A DNA stretch of 64,000 nt from NCBI RefSeq assembly GCF_963676685.1, contig NC_092350.1, positions 68,388,502-68,452,501 on the forward strand, read 5' to 3'. This DNA comes from Mytilus edulis. Taxonomy: Eukaryota > Mollusca > Bivalvia > Mytilida > Mytilidae. Position 1 is the stretch's first letter; each line of letters begins with the position of its first letter. Under the pieces are notes generated by a model. It was not told where the DNA came from. It did no database searches and saw nothing but the letters and a program-made list of their open reading frames with translations. This document shows, one piece after another, positions 41,751-50,648 of this stretch. Both the position numbers and the translations under genes were made by a program.

Positions 41751-42152
41751 TAACATTTGATTATAAGGAAATTAATTATTTATTATTGCATCAATTGAGA
41801 AAATGTCGAAAGAGTTTAGCGAATTGCACAATCGGCAATCCTCGGGTGACTCCGCTAGATGAGATACGGAATCGGCCGAGTTGTGACGATTGGCGAATTG
41901 CTGTCTCATAGGATCGAAAACAGCATATTGCATTTTTTGAAAGCATTTGTAACAATCACTACGCTTTTTACCCAAATAAATTTATTTGAAAAAAGATTTT
42001 CATTCATTTACTATATCTGTCTGTATATTGTTGCCATTATTGTACCAGTTACCCAAGGGATAATACAGTATACTAGTACATGCAATACTTAGAACAAGAA
42101 CTTTTGCGCTAAGATATGGCCGAAGCTACATATTTGTAATATTGTGAACTAT

Positions 42153-42215
42153 AAAATTGAGAAAGTAAATGGGGATTGTGTTAAAGCGACAACAACCCAA
42201 CCACAGAGCAGACAA
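42153..42215 (-). mobile_element. Terminal fragment of the Penelope-like family
   Basis: AAATTGAGAAAGTAAATGGG, then 'acaacaaccca', aligned with the termini at 3,467 and 27,331. Only about 60 bp remain. Confidence 0.6.
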
Positions 42216-42260
42216 AACATATAGCCATTTCCACGGACCTTTGACATGGTTAAATAACTC

Positions 42261-42658
42261 TTAAGGATGTTTGCTTGTCATGTTTTGGAATTTTTTGTCA
42301 GATTTTCGAAATCCTCTGGTTTTATCCATTTGAATGCCTTAACAAAATTTGCCCATGAATCCCCATTTTTCTTTTTATTTATCTTTTACATGTATAATTA
42401 TAAGTCATTTGTAAAAGTCTTATAAAATCTTATTTATTTTTTAATAGTTTTTGAGAACCTAAACTGGTCAATGATAAAGCTATGAAAAAGCAAGAGAGAA
42501 CATTTTCCCGCCAAAATTCCAACGGGCAATATCTCGAAAACAAGCACATTGACCCCTATATTTTTTTGCTTTTTTGATTCCTCAATTAAATCCCTATCAA
42601 TATATACTAGTTTTGTGGAAAGTTATTTATTTTGAAACTGAGCGGCAGACATCCTTAA
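42261..42658 (-). mobile_element. TTAA-ended MITE, copy 2 (inverted relative to 40,155)
   Basis: The left end is TTAAGGATGTTTGCT and the right end GGCAGACATCCTTAA. About 398 bp. It lies in opposite orientation to copy 1, so the two bracket the last nuclear receptor exon. Confidence 0.8.
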
Positions 42659-43253
42659 TTGAATTATAGACATGTCAGTACAAAATATATATGATAGTCG
42701 TTATACTTGATGGCAGAACCTTTATCGTGGATGAGGAAACTGTGAAAATTTGGAAGGGCGATATCATCAATTTTAATTTTTAAACCTTATTAAAAAGGAA
42801 AATTACAAAAGTACAGAACTCCGAATAAAATTCTAATCAGAAAGTCTCTAATCAAATGGCACATGTGGCAAATTCAAAAGGTCAAATACATCAAACGAAT
42901 CAATTACAACTGTCATTTTGACTTCGCACAGGCATTTTCCTATGTAGAAAATGGTGGAACAAACCTGGTTTTATAGCTAGCTAAACCTCTCACTTGTATG
43001 ATAGTAGGATACAATTCCATTTTATTGACAATGTTGTGTGAATAAAACAAAAAGACATAATAGGCACAAAAAAAATGTCAAAATAGGGGTACAAGATTCA
43101 ACAATCTTAACCACTTCAAAAACAAACAAATATGTAACAAAAAAACTCAAAAATCTATTATAGAAAAAGCACATAAGCAAACATGAAAGAGGTTTTTGTT
43201 AAATATACTGACATGAGAGAATTGCAGTTGATTTAAACTTCAGGCTGTAATGC

Positions 43254-43436
43254 AATTCGCCGTTTCAGAATCTAATGTGTCCTGGGTAATATTTTCAAAA
43301 ATGTACACCAAAACGTCCTGATTGGTTGAACATGTCATAAACAATGGAAATCTAACCAATGACGTGACGTTATTTTCATTTTGGGGTACGAACAATGAAA
43401 TTACCCATGATGCTTAAGATTCTGAAAAGGCCAATT
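43254..43436. mobile_element. 178-bp MITE family, copy 2
   Basis: The left end is AATTCGCCGTTTCAGAATCT; the right end TTCTGAAAAGGCCAATT. It matches 2,175-2,352 throughout, with scattered differences. It lies about 530 bp upstream of the C1q A TATA box. Confidence 0.75.
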
Positions 43437-43929
43437 GTTTAAAGGGCTTACATTAAGGTTTAGCAAATGAAAAAAAAAACAAGACAAAATTGCGTCCATT
43501 TCCATACTTGGAAGGTGTCTATAGGTAAGGATTATGGTTTCTGTCTACTTTAGCAAGAGGAACGAAGTTGCAGTCACTTAACTCTTTGGACGTGTCCATA
43601 CCATGTCTGTTACAAGCAAACAACAGTTTTGACTCTACCCAGAGTATCTATTTATTTCAGTAATAGTTAATGTCCTACCATTTTTTTTTTTTGGAATATA
43701 GTGTTCTCATTTGCAATCATACCTCATGATTATGTTTTGTAAAGGTTTATACATTAAAATCTGCGTCATTTGCCCCTTGATTTTTTTAATTAATTGTTGA
43801 CTGTTTTGAATTTACAAGAATAGTTTGGGGCACAACATGTTTAGAACATGTACGTTCGTTCCTTGTATTAAACCAAGTCGGAAATCTATATTTCAACTTT
43901 TTAAGGCATCAAGTGTCATAGAACAAACA

Positions 43930-43972
43930 CGCAAAAGTAACATTATAGTGTAGAATATCACATATATAAAAA
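43930..43972 (+). promoter_or_regulatory. Core promoter of C1q gene A
   Basis: CACGCAAAAGTAACATTATA is followed by a TATA box, TATATAAAAAGCTG (43,963 on), 49 bp before the ATG. The same two elements occur at the other three copies, which points to a strong TATA-driven promoter with a 5' UTR of only about 15-25 nt. Confidence 0.75.
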
Positions 43973-44011
43973 GCTGTTCCATTTCAGGTTACGTTATACT
44001 TTTTAGTCGTT

Positions 44012-44102
44012 ATGTCTCTAACAAGCATGTTGATTTTTGAGATTGTTGTCTTTTATATGGTGAACCTTGTAGGCGCAACAACCTCGTGCAGAACAGCTGA
44101 CG
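44012..44102 (+). CDS. C1q A exon 1 (signal peptide)
   Basis: It starts at the only ATG close to the TATA box and ends GCTGACG at donor GTAAGT. All four copies have an exon 1 of exactly 91 nt with the same donor. Confidence 0.9.
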
Positions 44103-46177
44103 GTAAGTTGTTAAAATCTTAATGATTACCGAAAACAATAATTCAAAACAGAAATCGTTCATAAACAGCTGTTACTTGTTGTGTCATTTGTCTCTTGTGG
44201 AGAGTTGTTTCATTAGCAATCATACCACATTTTTTTATAAGACGGTCTGCACGAAATGACATAGAAAGCTATAAAGCTTTACAATTTAAAGTCTTATCAA
44301 GAATCATATCGAGTGGATCCTATTGAAAAGATATTTTAAGTTTTCGAGAACTGATGTGTCTCCCTTTTTTTTTGAAGTGCCAGTTGTCTAGATTATTATT
44401 ATAGCACAATGTTGACTGCTGTATTTTTGACATGCTTGATAATGTAGTCTGTTTTTGATATAAATTTCCTGTTTACAAAACTTTGATTTTTTCGGAAAAA
44501 CTAAGAATTTTCTTATCCAAGGCATTGATTACCTTAGTTGTATTTGGCACAACTTTTTAGAATTTTGGATCATCAATTCTCTTCAACTTTGTACTTGGTT
44601 GGTTTTATGGATATTTTGATATGAGCATCACTGATGAGTCTTATGCAGACGAAACACGCGTCTGGCGTACTGAATTATAATCCTGGTACCTTTCATAACT
44701 ATTATACATTATGTTCACGCATCGTTGTCAATATAATGGAATTTGATGCGATTATCATACAAGTGAGCGGTTTAGCTAGCTATAAAACCAGGTTTAATCC
44801 CCCATTTTCTACATAAGAAAACGCCTGTACCAAGTCAGGAATATAACAGTTGTTAGCAATTCGTCTTTTGATATTGCCATTTGATTAGGGACTTTCCATT
44901 TTCCTCGGTGTTCAGTATTTTTGTGATTTTACTTTTTTCTAGATAGTCTTATCAAATGAGACGAAATCAAAATAGATGAAAACATGGATGACTAGCTAGA
45001 CAAAAACTATTATTTATAATTGTTGTTATTCCGACAAGGTCAAGAGCCTACAAAGTCTAGAGCTTATCTCAATAGAAACTCGAGGATAATTTAATGATGG
45101 GTTATATGCTCTGATCACCAGCTAAGACGTAGAATACAACAACAAATGGTAGCTAAAGATATACGATCATCAATTGCAATCTGATAGAATCACATCGGAT
45201 GTTCCTGTAAGGCTCATATATCGAGTATTCTCTTACACGTATGTCTTGCTTCATATGAAGCACCGGTAAAAGTAATTGAGACGAAATCGAATCAAGAACG
45301 GGAATGAAATCTATAATTCTGTATCCTATTAAAGATAATGTTTCCGTCAGTTTTAGTTTGTTACCCTGATTTTGTTTTTTGTCCATGGATTTATGAGATT
45401 GAACAGCGGTATACTACTGTTGCCTTTATTTGATCTAGATGAAAATACTCATTCAGTATCGGTGTTTTACAAAAAAATTGTTAAGCTAAAAATTAATATC
45501 AGAAGATACTCCAATATATTTCAATTGTTTGGTGTTCTAATTGCCTCTATCACTCTACTTTGTACTCCAAAACTGTATTTCAAGTTGTTTTGACGTCAAA
45601 GACTTTAATCAGTACTGATTACTTTGACTTGAAGTTATCAACGACGTCATAATGTATGAAATCACTTTAATCAGTTTGTTGACCCAAACTTATTAATAAA
45701 CAATGTATCTACCGATTTGCTGGTGCAATAATTCTTTCTATTTTAAAACAGCAGTCAACATTAATCAAAAGATCGAATATTGAATTTTCATCATATTAAT
45801 ATTGTATAATATCAGCTGCTCGATATATATATATATATATCGAAACTTTTTTTTAACTCCTTCGCTGCAGTTACTTGACACAGTCTTTATATTGTGACTC
45901 GTATCTGATATTTGATTTTATCAATATGCAAAAAACTCGAAATACTTTAACGATAATATAGTAGGATATCAACTCGGGTTCATTTACGTATCAACTTCAC
46001 TAGTTCCGTGAATTTTTTTAGTAAATCACTTTAATTGAAAAAAAATACAATATCAGTAAATGCTTTAGTTAAGTAGCTATAAATAATTGCATGGAATAAT
46101 AGTATTTTCATATGAATTCCTGATTTATCTGCTACCCCCCCCCACCCCCCCCCCCAAAAAAAAAAAACCTTCACCAC

Positions 46178-46214
<37 letters not shown>

Positions 46215-46741
46215 ATTTGGAGTTTTCGATTGGTGTGAATAAAAAAAAAATAAGAACACTTTTAAATCCAATTTCAGGTCAGTATGATGTCACTGTAAAT
46301 TACCGTGGTAGCATTAGTCATGAGACTCCAGATTCGAAATCGAGAGTTATTGCATTTTATGCTTTTATGTCAAAATCAATCACAAACCCGAGCATTGGCC
46401 GACGATTGGTATTTGATGTAGTAAAGACAAACCAGGGAGGTGGATATAACAACCATACAGGTGTTTTTACCTGCCCAAAGACTGGGATTTACGTTTTTGT
46501 GTGGGTTGTTAGATTGTACTCTGGACATCATTCTTTTGAGTTGATGATCAATAATTCCGTGTATGGAACCAACCACCTTCGTAACACAAATCTCGATAGT
46601 AGCGTCAGTAGTACAGTTGTTGCGCATGTATCGGAGGGCGATAGTGTTTACGTTCGCATTCACATTTCCTTCAATGGTTCGGGTTTGTTATTAAGTGACA
46701 AAAACGGCAGACCCACATTTTCTGGATGGTTACTGAACTAA
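44012..46741 (+). CDS. Secreted C1q-domain protein A (two exons)
   Basis: Exons 44012-44102 and 46278-46741 join in phase 1 to give 184 aa. Residues 1-21 or so are a signal peptide (MSLTSMLIFEIVVFYMVNLV), followed by ATTSCRTADG. The rest is one C1q globular domain starting VIAFYAFMSKSITN. The family pattern F-x5-N-x4-Y-x6-F-x5-G-x-Y-x-F is met exactly by FDVVKTNQGGGYNNHTGVF and TCPKTGIYVFVW; the last aromatic is Trp. There is no collagen stretch, so this is a head-only C1q protein of the type abundant in bivalves, where members act as secreted recognition molecules and may bind sialic acid or microbial glycans. The exact ligand is unknown. The intron holds a hammerhead-bearing repeat and low-complexity DNA. 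Confidence 0.94.
44165..44235 (-). repeat. 'GATGTGGTATGAG' repeat, anchored-end piece in C1q A intron
   Basis: GTGGAGAGTTGTTTCATTAG, then CAATCATACCACAT: the terminal part of the dispersed family, reversed. Confidence 0.55.
44440..44690 (+). mobile_element. Retrozyme-like repeat body with hammerhead
   Basis: A block beginning 'gatataaatttcctgtttac', with 'gattaccttagttgtatttggcaca' and 'cttcaactttgtacttg', leads directly into the hammerhead at 44,625. The same body without a hammerhead lies at 63,705-63,925. The arrangement fits small non-autonomous elements in which ribozymes delimit a unit of a few hundred bases. Confidence 0.6.
44625..44668 (+). ncRNA. Hammerhead ribozyme, near-intact, in C1q A intron
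   Basis: Stem I strand GCATCA, core CTGATGA, stem II GTC/GAC with a seven-base loop, GAAA, stem III CACGCG, triplet GTC ending at 44,662, then TGGCGT. Core bases are complete; stem I has one A/C mismatch and stem III one imperfect pair. The core resembles the Schistosoma-type hammerhead (CUGAUGAGUC, then GACGAAAC). Confidence 0.75.
45340..45440 (-). repeat. Dispersed 'AACAGTAGTATACCGCTGTT' repeat, reverse copy
   Basis: AACAGCGGTATACTACTGTT, then GCCTTTATTT. Forward copies lie at 54,596 and 56,683; all end at the same AATAAAGGCAACAGT terminus. Confidence 0.7.
46134..46212 (+). repeat. Low-complexity run: poly-C, poly-A and (CA)n
   Basis: C-rich and A-rich runs lead into about 17 CA dinucleotides, ending 65 bp before the acceptor of C1q A exon 2. 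It may affect sequencing accuracy and splicing. Confidence 0.9.
46278..46741 (+). CDS. C1q A exon 2 (C1q domain)
   Basis: The acceptor is AATTTCAG. It completes Gly with the last base of exon 1 and encodes the whole globular domain, ending FSGWLLN and TAA. The frame is also open upstream of the acceptor, but that part is intronic. Confidence 0.95.
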
Positions 46742-46754
46742 ACAGTTTGATTTA

Positions 46755-46760
46755 AATAAA
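46755..46760 (+). terminator. Polyadenylation signal of C1q A
   Basis: AATAAA begins 14 bp after the TAA. The same position is kept in copies B (54,531) and C (60,149), which supports use. Confidence 0.7.
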
Positions 46761-48180
46761 TGCATTTTCTCAAAATTTGTGTAAGTGTATTGCATAGCAT
46801 TATCTCAAAAATATAGTGGATTACTTCCAGTTATAAAATAGAACTGCTGTAATTGTTTAATCATTGATAGGTATGATTATGATTTTACTAGACAGCGCCA
46901 CATAAAAATAGGATGCACTTGAAAAGACAAAATTATTTGTCCAGTCCTGCACAATACATAATAGTTATGTATCTTGCTCAGTATTGTACCGGACAACAGT
47001 GTTGTTTTACCTAGGAAATGTTTTCTGTTGCAAACTAATACATTTTTTAAAATGTGGATAAGAAAACTAACTGTTAAAATAATCAAAAAAGGAAATTAAT
47101 TATTATTGTATCAACATAAATATGTTCATTAAATTAATGTCACATAAAGATTGATTGAAAACGACAGATTGCAGATAGAAAAACATTTTTAACAAAAAAT
47201 ACGTTTTTTACATAATAATATTTTTTAGAATTAGGATTTTCATACAATAAAATTTCCTTCTGTATATTATATTAATTACTGTACCTTTTACCAAAATGTA
47301 TAATACAATACACAGGTAATAGTTATGGAACTAGAACTTTTTTCAAAGAATCGGCTACGATACATATGTAATAATTTGCACCCGAAACATTTGCCAGGAT
47401 CTTTGACATATTTGATTAACGTTACATTGAAAAATTGTAGCTTGATCGTAGACAAATATATACGTGTTATATTTGATGTTGATGATATTTTTTTGTGGGT
47501 GTGAAACGTCAGAAAAAAAGGAGCCATTATAAATAATTTCAGTTCTTCAAACCTTATTAAAATGAAAGACAAAAAACTTTTTAAAAAAGGCAGAATTATC
47601 TTATTGTCAAAAGAAGAAAAATAGGCAGGAAGTCATAAACAAACAAAATATCTACTCCCAAACAAAATAAGACAACAAATGGAAGTTTTTAACGACCTTG
47701 ACTGGCTATACAGCCCTTGCACGGTTGGTACAAAATAAGCATTGCATCAGACAAGCTTTATAGCTTGTTGTTCGGTGTGAGCCAAGGCTCCGTGGTGAAG
47801 GCCGTACATTGACCTATAATGGTTTACTTTTTTAAATTGTTATTTGGATGGAGAGTTGTCTCATTGGCACTCACACCACATCTACCTATATCTATAAATC
47901 GTGACACAGATATGTTTTCAATTTTAAAAATTCAAATGGCGTAAGAAATAAAGCACAACATGTAGGTGATATAAAATGAGGTGGTCATTTGTCGAAGATA
48001 TAGATGCAAGAAAGTGTTAAGTATGCAAAACCCTACTTTAGCTAGTAAGGACAGAAAATTGCAGTTCATTTTAAAATCAGGTAGAAATACATTTATTAAA
48101 GGGCCTATAATTAGGTTTTGAAAGAGCAAAACAAAAATACTATCATATGCACACTTTAAAAGGTTCTACAGGTAATGCTT
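46761..48180 (+). repeat. C1q intergenic module, first copy
   Basis: It matches 60,155-61,450 in order: 'gtattgcatagcattatctcaaaaatatag', 'ggatgcacttgaaaag', 'aaaatgtataatacaatacaca', 'aaattgtagcttgatcgtag'. A 'gatgtggtatgag' repeat piece is inserted at 47,752-47,890 (reverse) that is absent from the other copy. No gene is seen. Confidence 0.7.
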
Positions 48181-48960
48181 ATGGTTTCTGTCTAATTTAG
48201 GAAAAGGAATGAGTTTAGTGATACAGCACTATTTGGAGGTGTTCATACGTACATTTGTAGACTATTGCAAGTGAACAATTCGAAATCTTCTCAGCATTTC
48301 CATTTTATTGAGTGATAGTTAATGTCCTTTTGTCTTTGGAAGATAATGGTCTCATTGGCAATCATTCCTCATGACAATATTTTTATAAAGATGAATGCAT
48401 TAGAACCTCGACTTTAATTGATTGTGATAGTTCCATGTCCATTGGCAAATATTACAAAAATAGCCAGAGAACAACATGTTTATGCAATCGCTGCTTGTAT
48501 TAGACCAAGTTGGAAATCTATTTTTTGTCTTTTTCTCAGTGCCAAATTTCATAGCATAGAGGGTTTTGTAGCGAGCAAGGACCCAGGAGTTTCTAGACGA
48601 CTGTCTATACATTGTAATGGTCCACAGTTTTGGTTTATGGTGGGGATGTTTTCTTTTCAAATTAAAATACAAAATAAACAAAGCAGTTAATTTTAAAATT
48701 AACTTTATTGATAAGGAAATTATGTTTTGATGAACCAATATATAAATGATCTGAAACCGTTTAACAATATTGCCCCATAAGATTAATTGAAAACAACAGA
48801 TCTTTTTAAAGCATTTATAGCAATCCCTACGTTTTGTTACAAAATAAATTGTATTTGAAAAAAAGATATTCATTTATTTTTAACATTCCTGCCAAAGGAT
48901 CGGTTTGGATACATATGCAAGGGTTTAAACCAGTACCTTTTGCATGTATCTTTAAAACAT
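48181..48960 (+). repeat. Orphan C1q upstream block without TATA box or exon 1
   Basis: It contains 'atagttaatgtcc', 'gaagataatggtctcattggcaatcat' and 'agaccaagttggaaatcta', then 'gccaaatttcatagcata', all found upstream of true exon 1 copies, but no TATAAAA or signal-peptide exon follows. An equivalent orphan lies at 61,520-61,805. Confidence 0.6.
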
Positions 48961-49589
48961 TTGATTTTAAATAACTGCATCGATTTATTTTCCTGGATCA
49001 TAAACACATAATACGCTCCTTTCGGAGTTCATTCGATAACTTCTGTTTCTTACCTTGATTTGTCCATTCCTGATCGATTTACCAGAGTTGAATATTGTTA
49101 AACAATTTCCAATTGATTCTTTAACTTTTTTCGTGAATATGGAACTTATTTCACATTCCATGAAAAAATCTATAGGGTATTAACAAAAATTTCGATTTGT
49201 CAAACCTTATCAAATTATAAGACAATACACTAAAATAGAATTAACATATTTTTGAGTAAAAACAAGAAAACCTTAAATTGAGCATGTTGAGATTTTGAAC
49301 TCAAAAAATTGTTTCTTCATAACTAAACATCATTCCAATTACATCAGATGTGTAAAGTTAAAGCACAACAGGCTAGTGATGTAAAGGGGTGTCTGTTGTC
49401 AAGGGCATTCTCACAAGAAAGTGTTGAATACATAGAAATGCAACCCGTGTTAACTGCAGGAGGCAGTACTCACCTTGATTATTGGGCCTACATTTAGGTT
49501 TTGCAGAGGAATAAATTTGCAACCACTTCCACTCAATGAATGTTTTATGTTCTAATCATAGGGTTTCCGTGTAGAATTTGCAGCTACAA

Positions 49590-49880
49590 AATACTTTGAA
49601 CGTTTCCCTAAAAAGAGGGCGCAATATACCAAAGGGGCATTCAAACCCATAAGTCGAAAATAAACCCCTATGATAAAAAGAAAAAGACAAACAGACAGTA
49701 CACAGACCAAAACATCGAAAATTAGACTGAGCAACACGAACCCAACGAAAACGGGGTGTGATCTCAGGGCACCCGGAATGGTATAAAGATCATGCTCCAC
49801 ATGTGACACCCGTTGTGTTTCTCATGTTGGTACAAACCCGGTGCTAAGTCTATTTCGGTAGATTCAGGGATAAGGGGATG
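49590..49880 (+). repeat. Dispersed repeat 'AAAGGGGCATTCAAACCCATAA' type
   Basis: Blocks ACCAAAGGGGCATTCAAACC, 'aaaaagacaaacagac', 'ggtgtgatctcagggcacccgg' and 'gctccacatgtgacacccgt' are present. A shorter reverse copy lies at 60,893-61,050. Confidence 0.6.
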
Positions 49881-49929
49881 GGATTGTAGTTACGACGATT
49901 GCAACAAAATTAACGGTACCAATTTTCTT

Positions 49930-49973
49930 GCACCAGATGCGCATTTCGACAATACATGTCTCTTCAGTGATGC
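49930..49973 (-). ncRNA. Hammerhead ribozyme, apparently intact, upstream of C1q B
   Basis: On the minus strand: GCATCA, core CTGAAGA, stem II GACA/TGTC around a five-base loop, GAAA, stem III TGCGCA closed by A-T, triplet ATC, then TGGTGC. Stem I pairs over six positions (one G-U). Predicted cleavage is between plus-strand positions 49,936 and 49,935. It is antisense to C1q B. Confidence 0.85.
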
Positions 49974-50474
49974 TCGTGGCCAAAACATTTGAAATCCAAA
50001 GCTAATATAAAAGATGAAGAGCATATCTATCGTGATCTGGGTTACAGATATTCCATAACGTCCATTGATAGCATTCGTAAAAAAAGAAGGGATGATGTCA
50101 ACTTCACCACTTGGAACTCTTGGTTAAATAACTTCCTTAAGCTTGTAGTAGACTATTGCCAGCGAACACGTCTGACCATACCCAGCATGTACTTTTTTTC
50201 AGTTAATGTCTTTTGATATTCGGTAGATAGTTGTGTTATTGCAATCAAACATCATCACCTTATATTAATAAAGTTGAATACATAAGTCTACTTTTAAGCC
50301 TGTTGAATTTCATTAACTAATTAAAATTCAATTCCAAGGCCAGTGGCAAATATAACAATATTATTAAGGGAAGCAACATGTTTATGAAATGACACTATAC
50401 AACATAATGCTAGTTCTAGACCAAAATGATGATGTATTTTTAACTGTTTTCTCATGTTCAAATTTCATAACATT

Positions 50475-50520
50475 AGCACGCAAAAGTAACATCATAGTTT
50501 TAAATATCATAGGTATAAAA
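50475..50520 (+). promoter_or_regulatory. Core promoter of C1q gene B
   Basis: GCACGCAAAAGTAACATCAT, then TATAAAA at 50,514-50,520 followed by GCTGCTCG, 44 bp before the ATG. Downstream TAGATCACGCTAGAA is shared with copies C and D. Confidence 0.78.
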
Positions 50521-50557
50521 GCTGCTCGATTATAGATCACGCTAGAACATTTCATTT

Positions 50558-50648
50558 ATGTTTCTAACAATCATGCTGATTTCTTGGATTGTGGTATTTT
50601 ATGTGGTTACCGTTGCAGACGCGACGACCTCGTGCCAAACAGCTGACG
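50558..50648 (+). CDS. C1q B exon 1 (signal peptide)
   Basis: 91 nt, ending GCTGACG at donor GTAAGT, the same structure as A. The ATG lies 44 bp after the TATA box. Confidence 0.9.

Larger units (their letters stand above)
41425..42120 (+). repeat. Remnant of a C1q-unit flank, without its C1q exon
   Basis: Parts of this region match the DNA found after C1q genes A and C: AATTATTTGTC with 'tgcacaatac' (41,440; compare 46,935 and 60,350), 'aaggaaattaatta' (41,767; compare 47,087), and 'tttgtaacaatcactacg' with 'aaataaattt-tttgaaa' (41,947; compare 48,815 and 61,980). A MITE at about 41,520-41,750 interrupts it. It suggests that the array once extended further left. Confidence 0.5.

Noticed and set aside
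41508-41860. The MITE and its partly mirrored block as one 350-bp foldback element
   Set aside because: Outer similarity covers only about 35 bp and the right block lies outside the CAGTG ends; it was kept as a separate observation.
46217-46277. Translation start of C1q A at the Met codon at 46,217
   Set aside because: The open frame upstream of exon 2 is intronic: a clear AATTTCAG acceptor precedes the domain in all copies, and a signal-peptide exon with matching phase exists at 44,012.
48400-48873. A 157-codon minus-strand ORF within the C1q flank
   Set aside because: No recognisable domain, and the equivalent duplicated flank at 61.6-62.0 kb does not keep the frame open.
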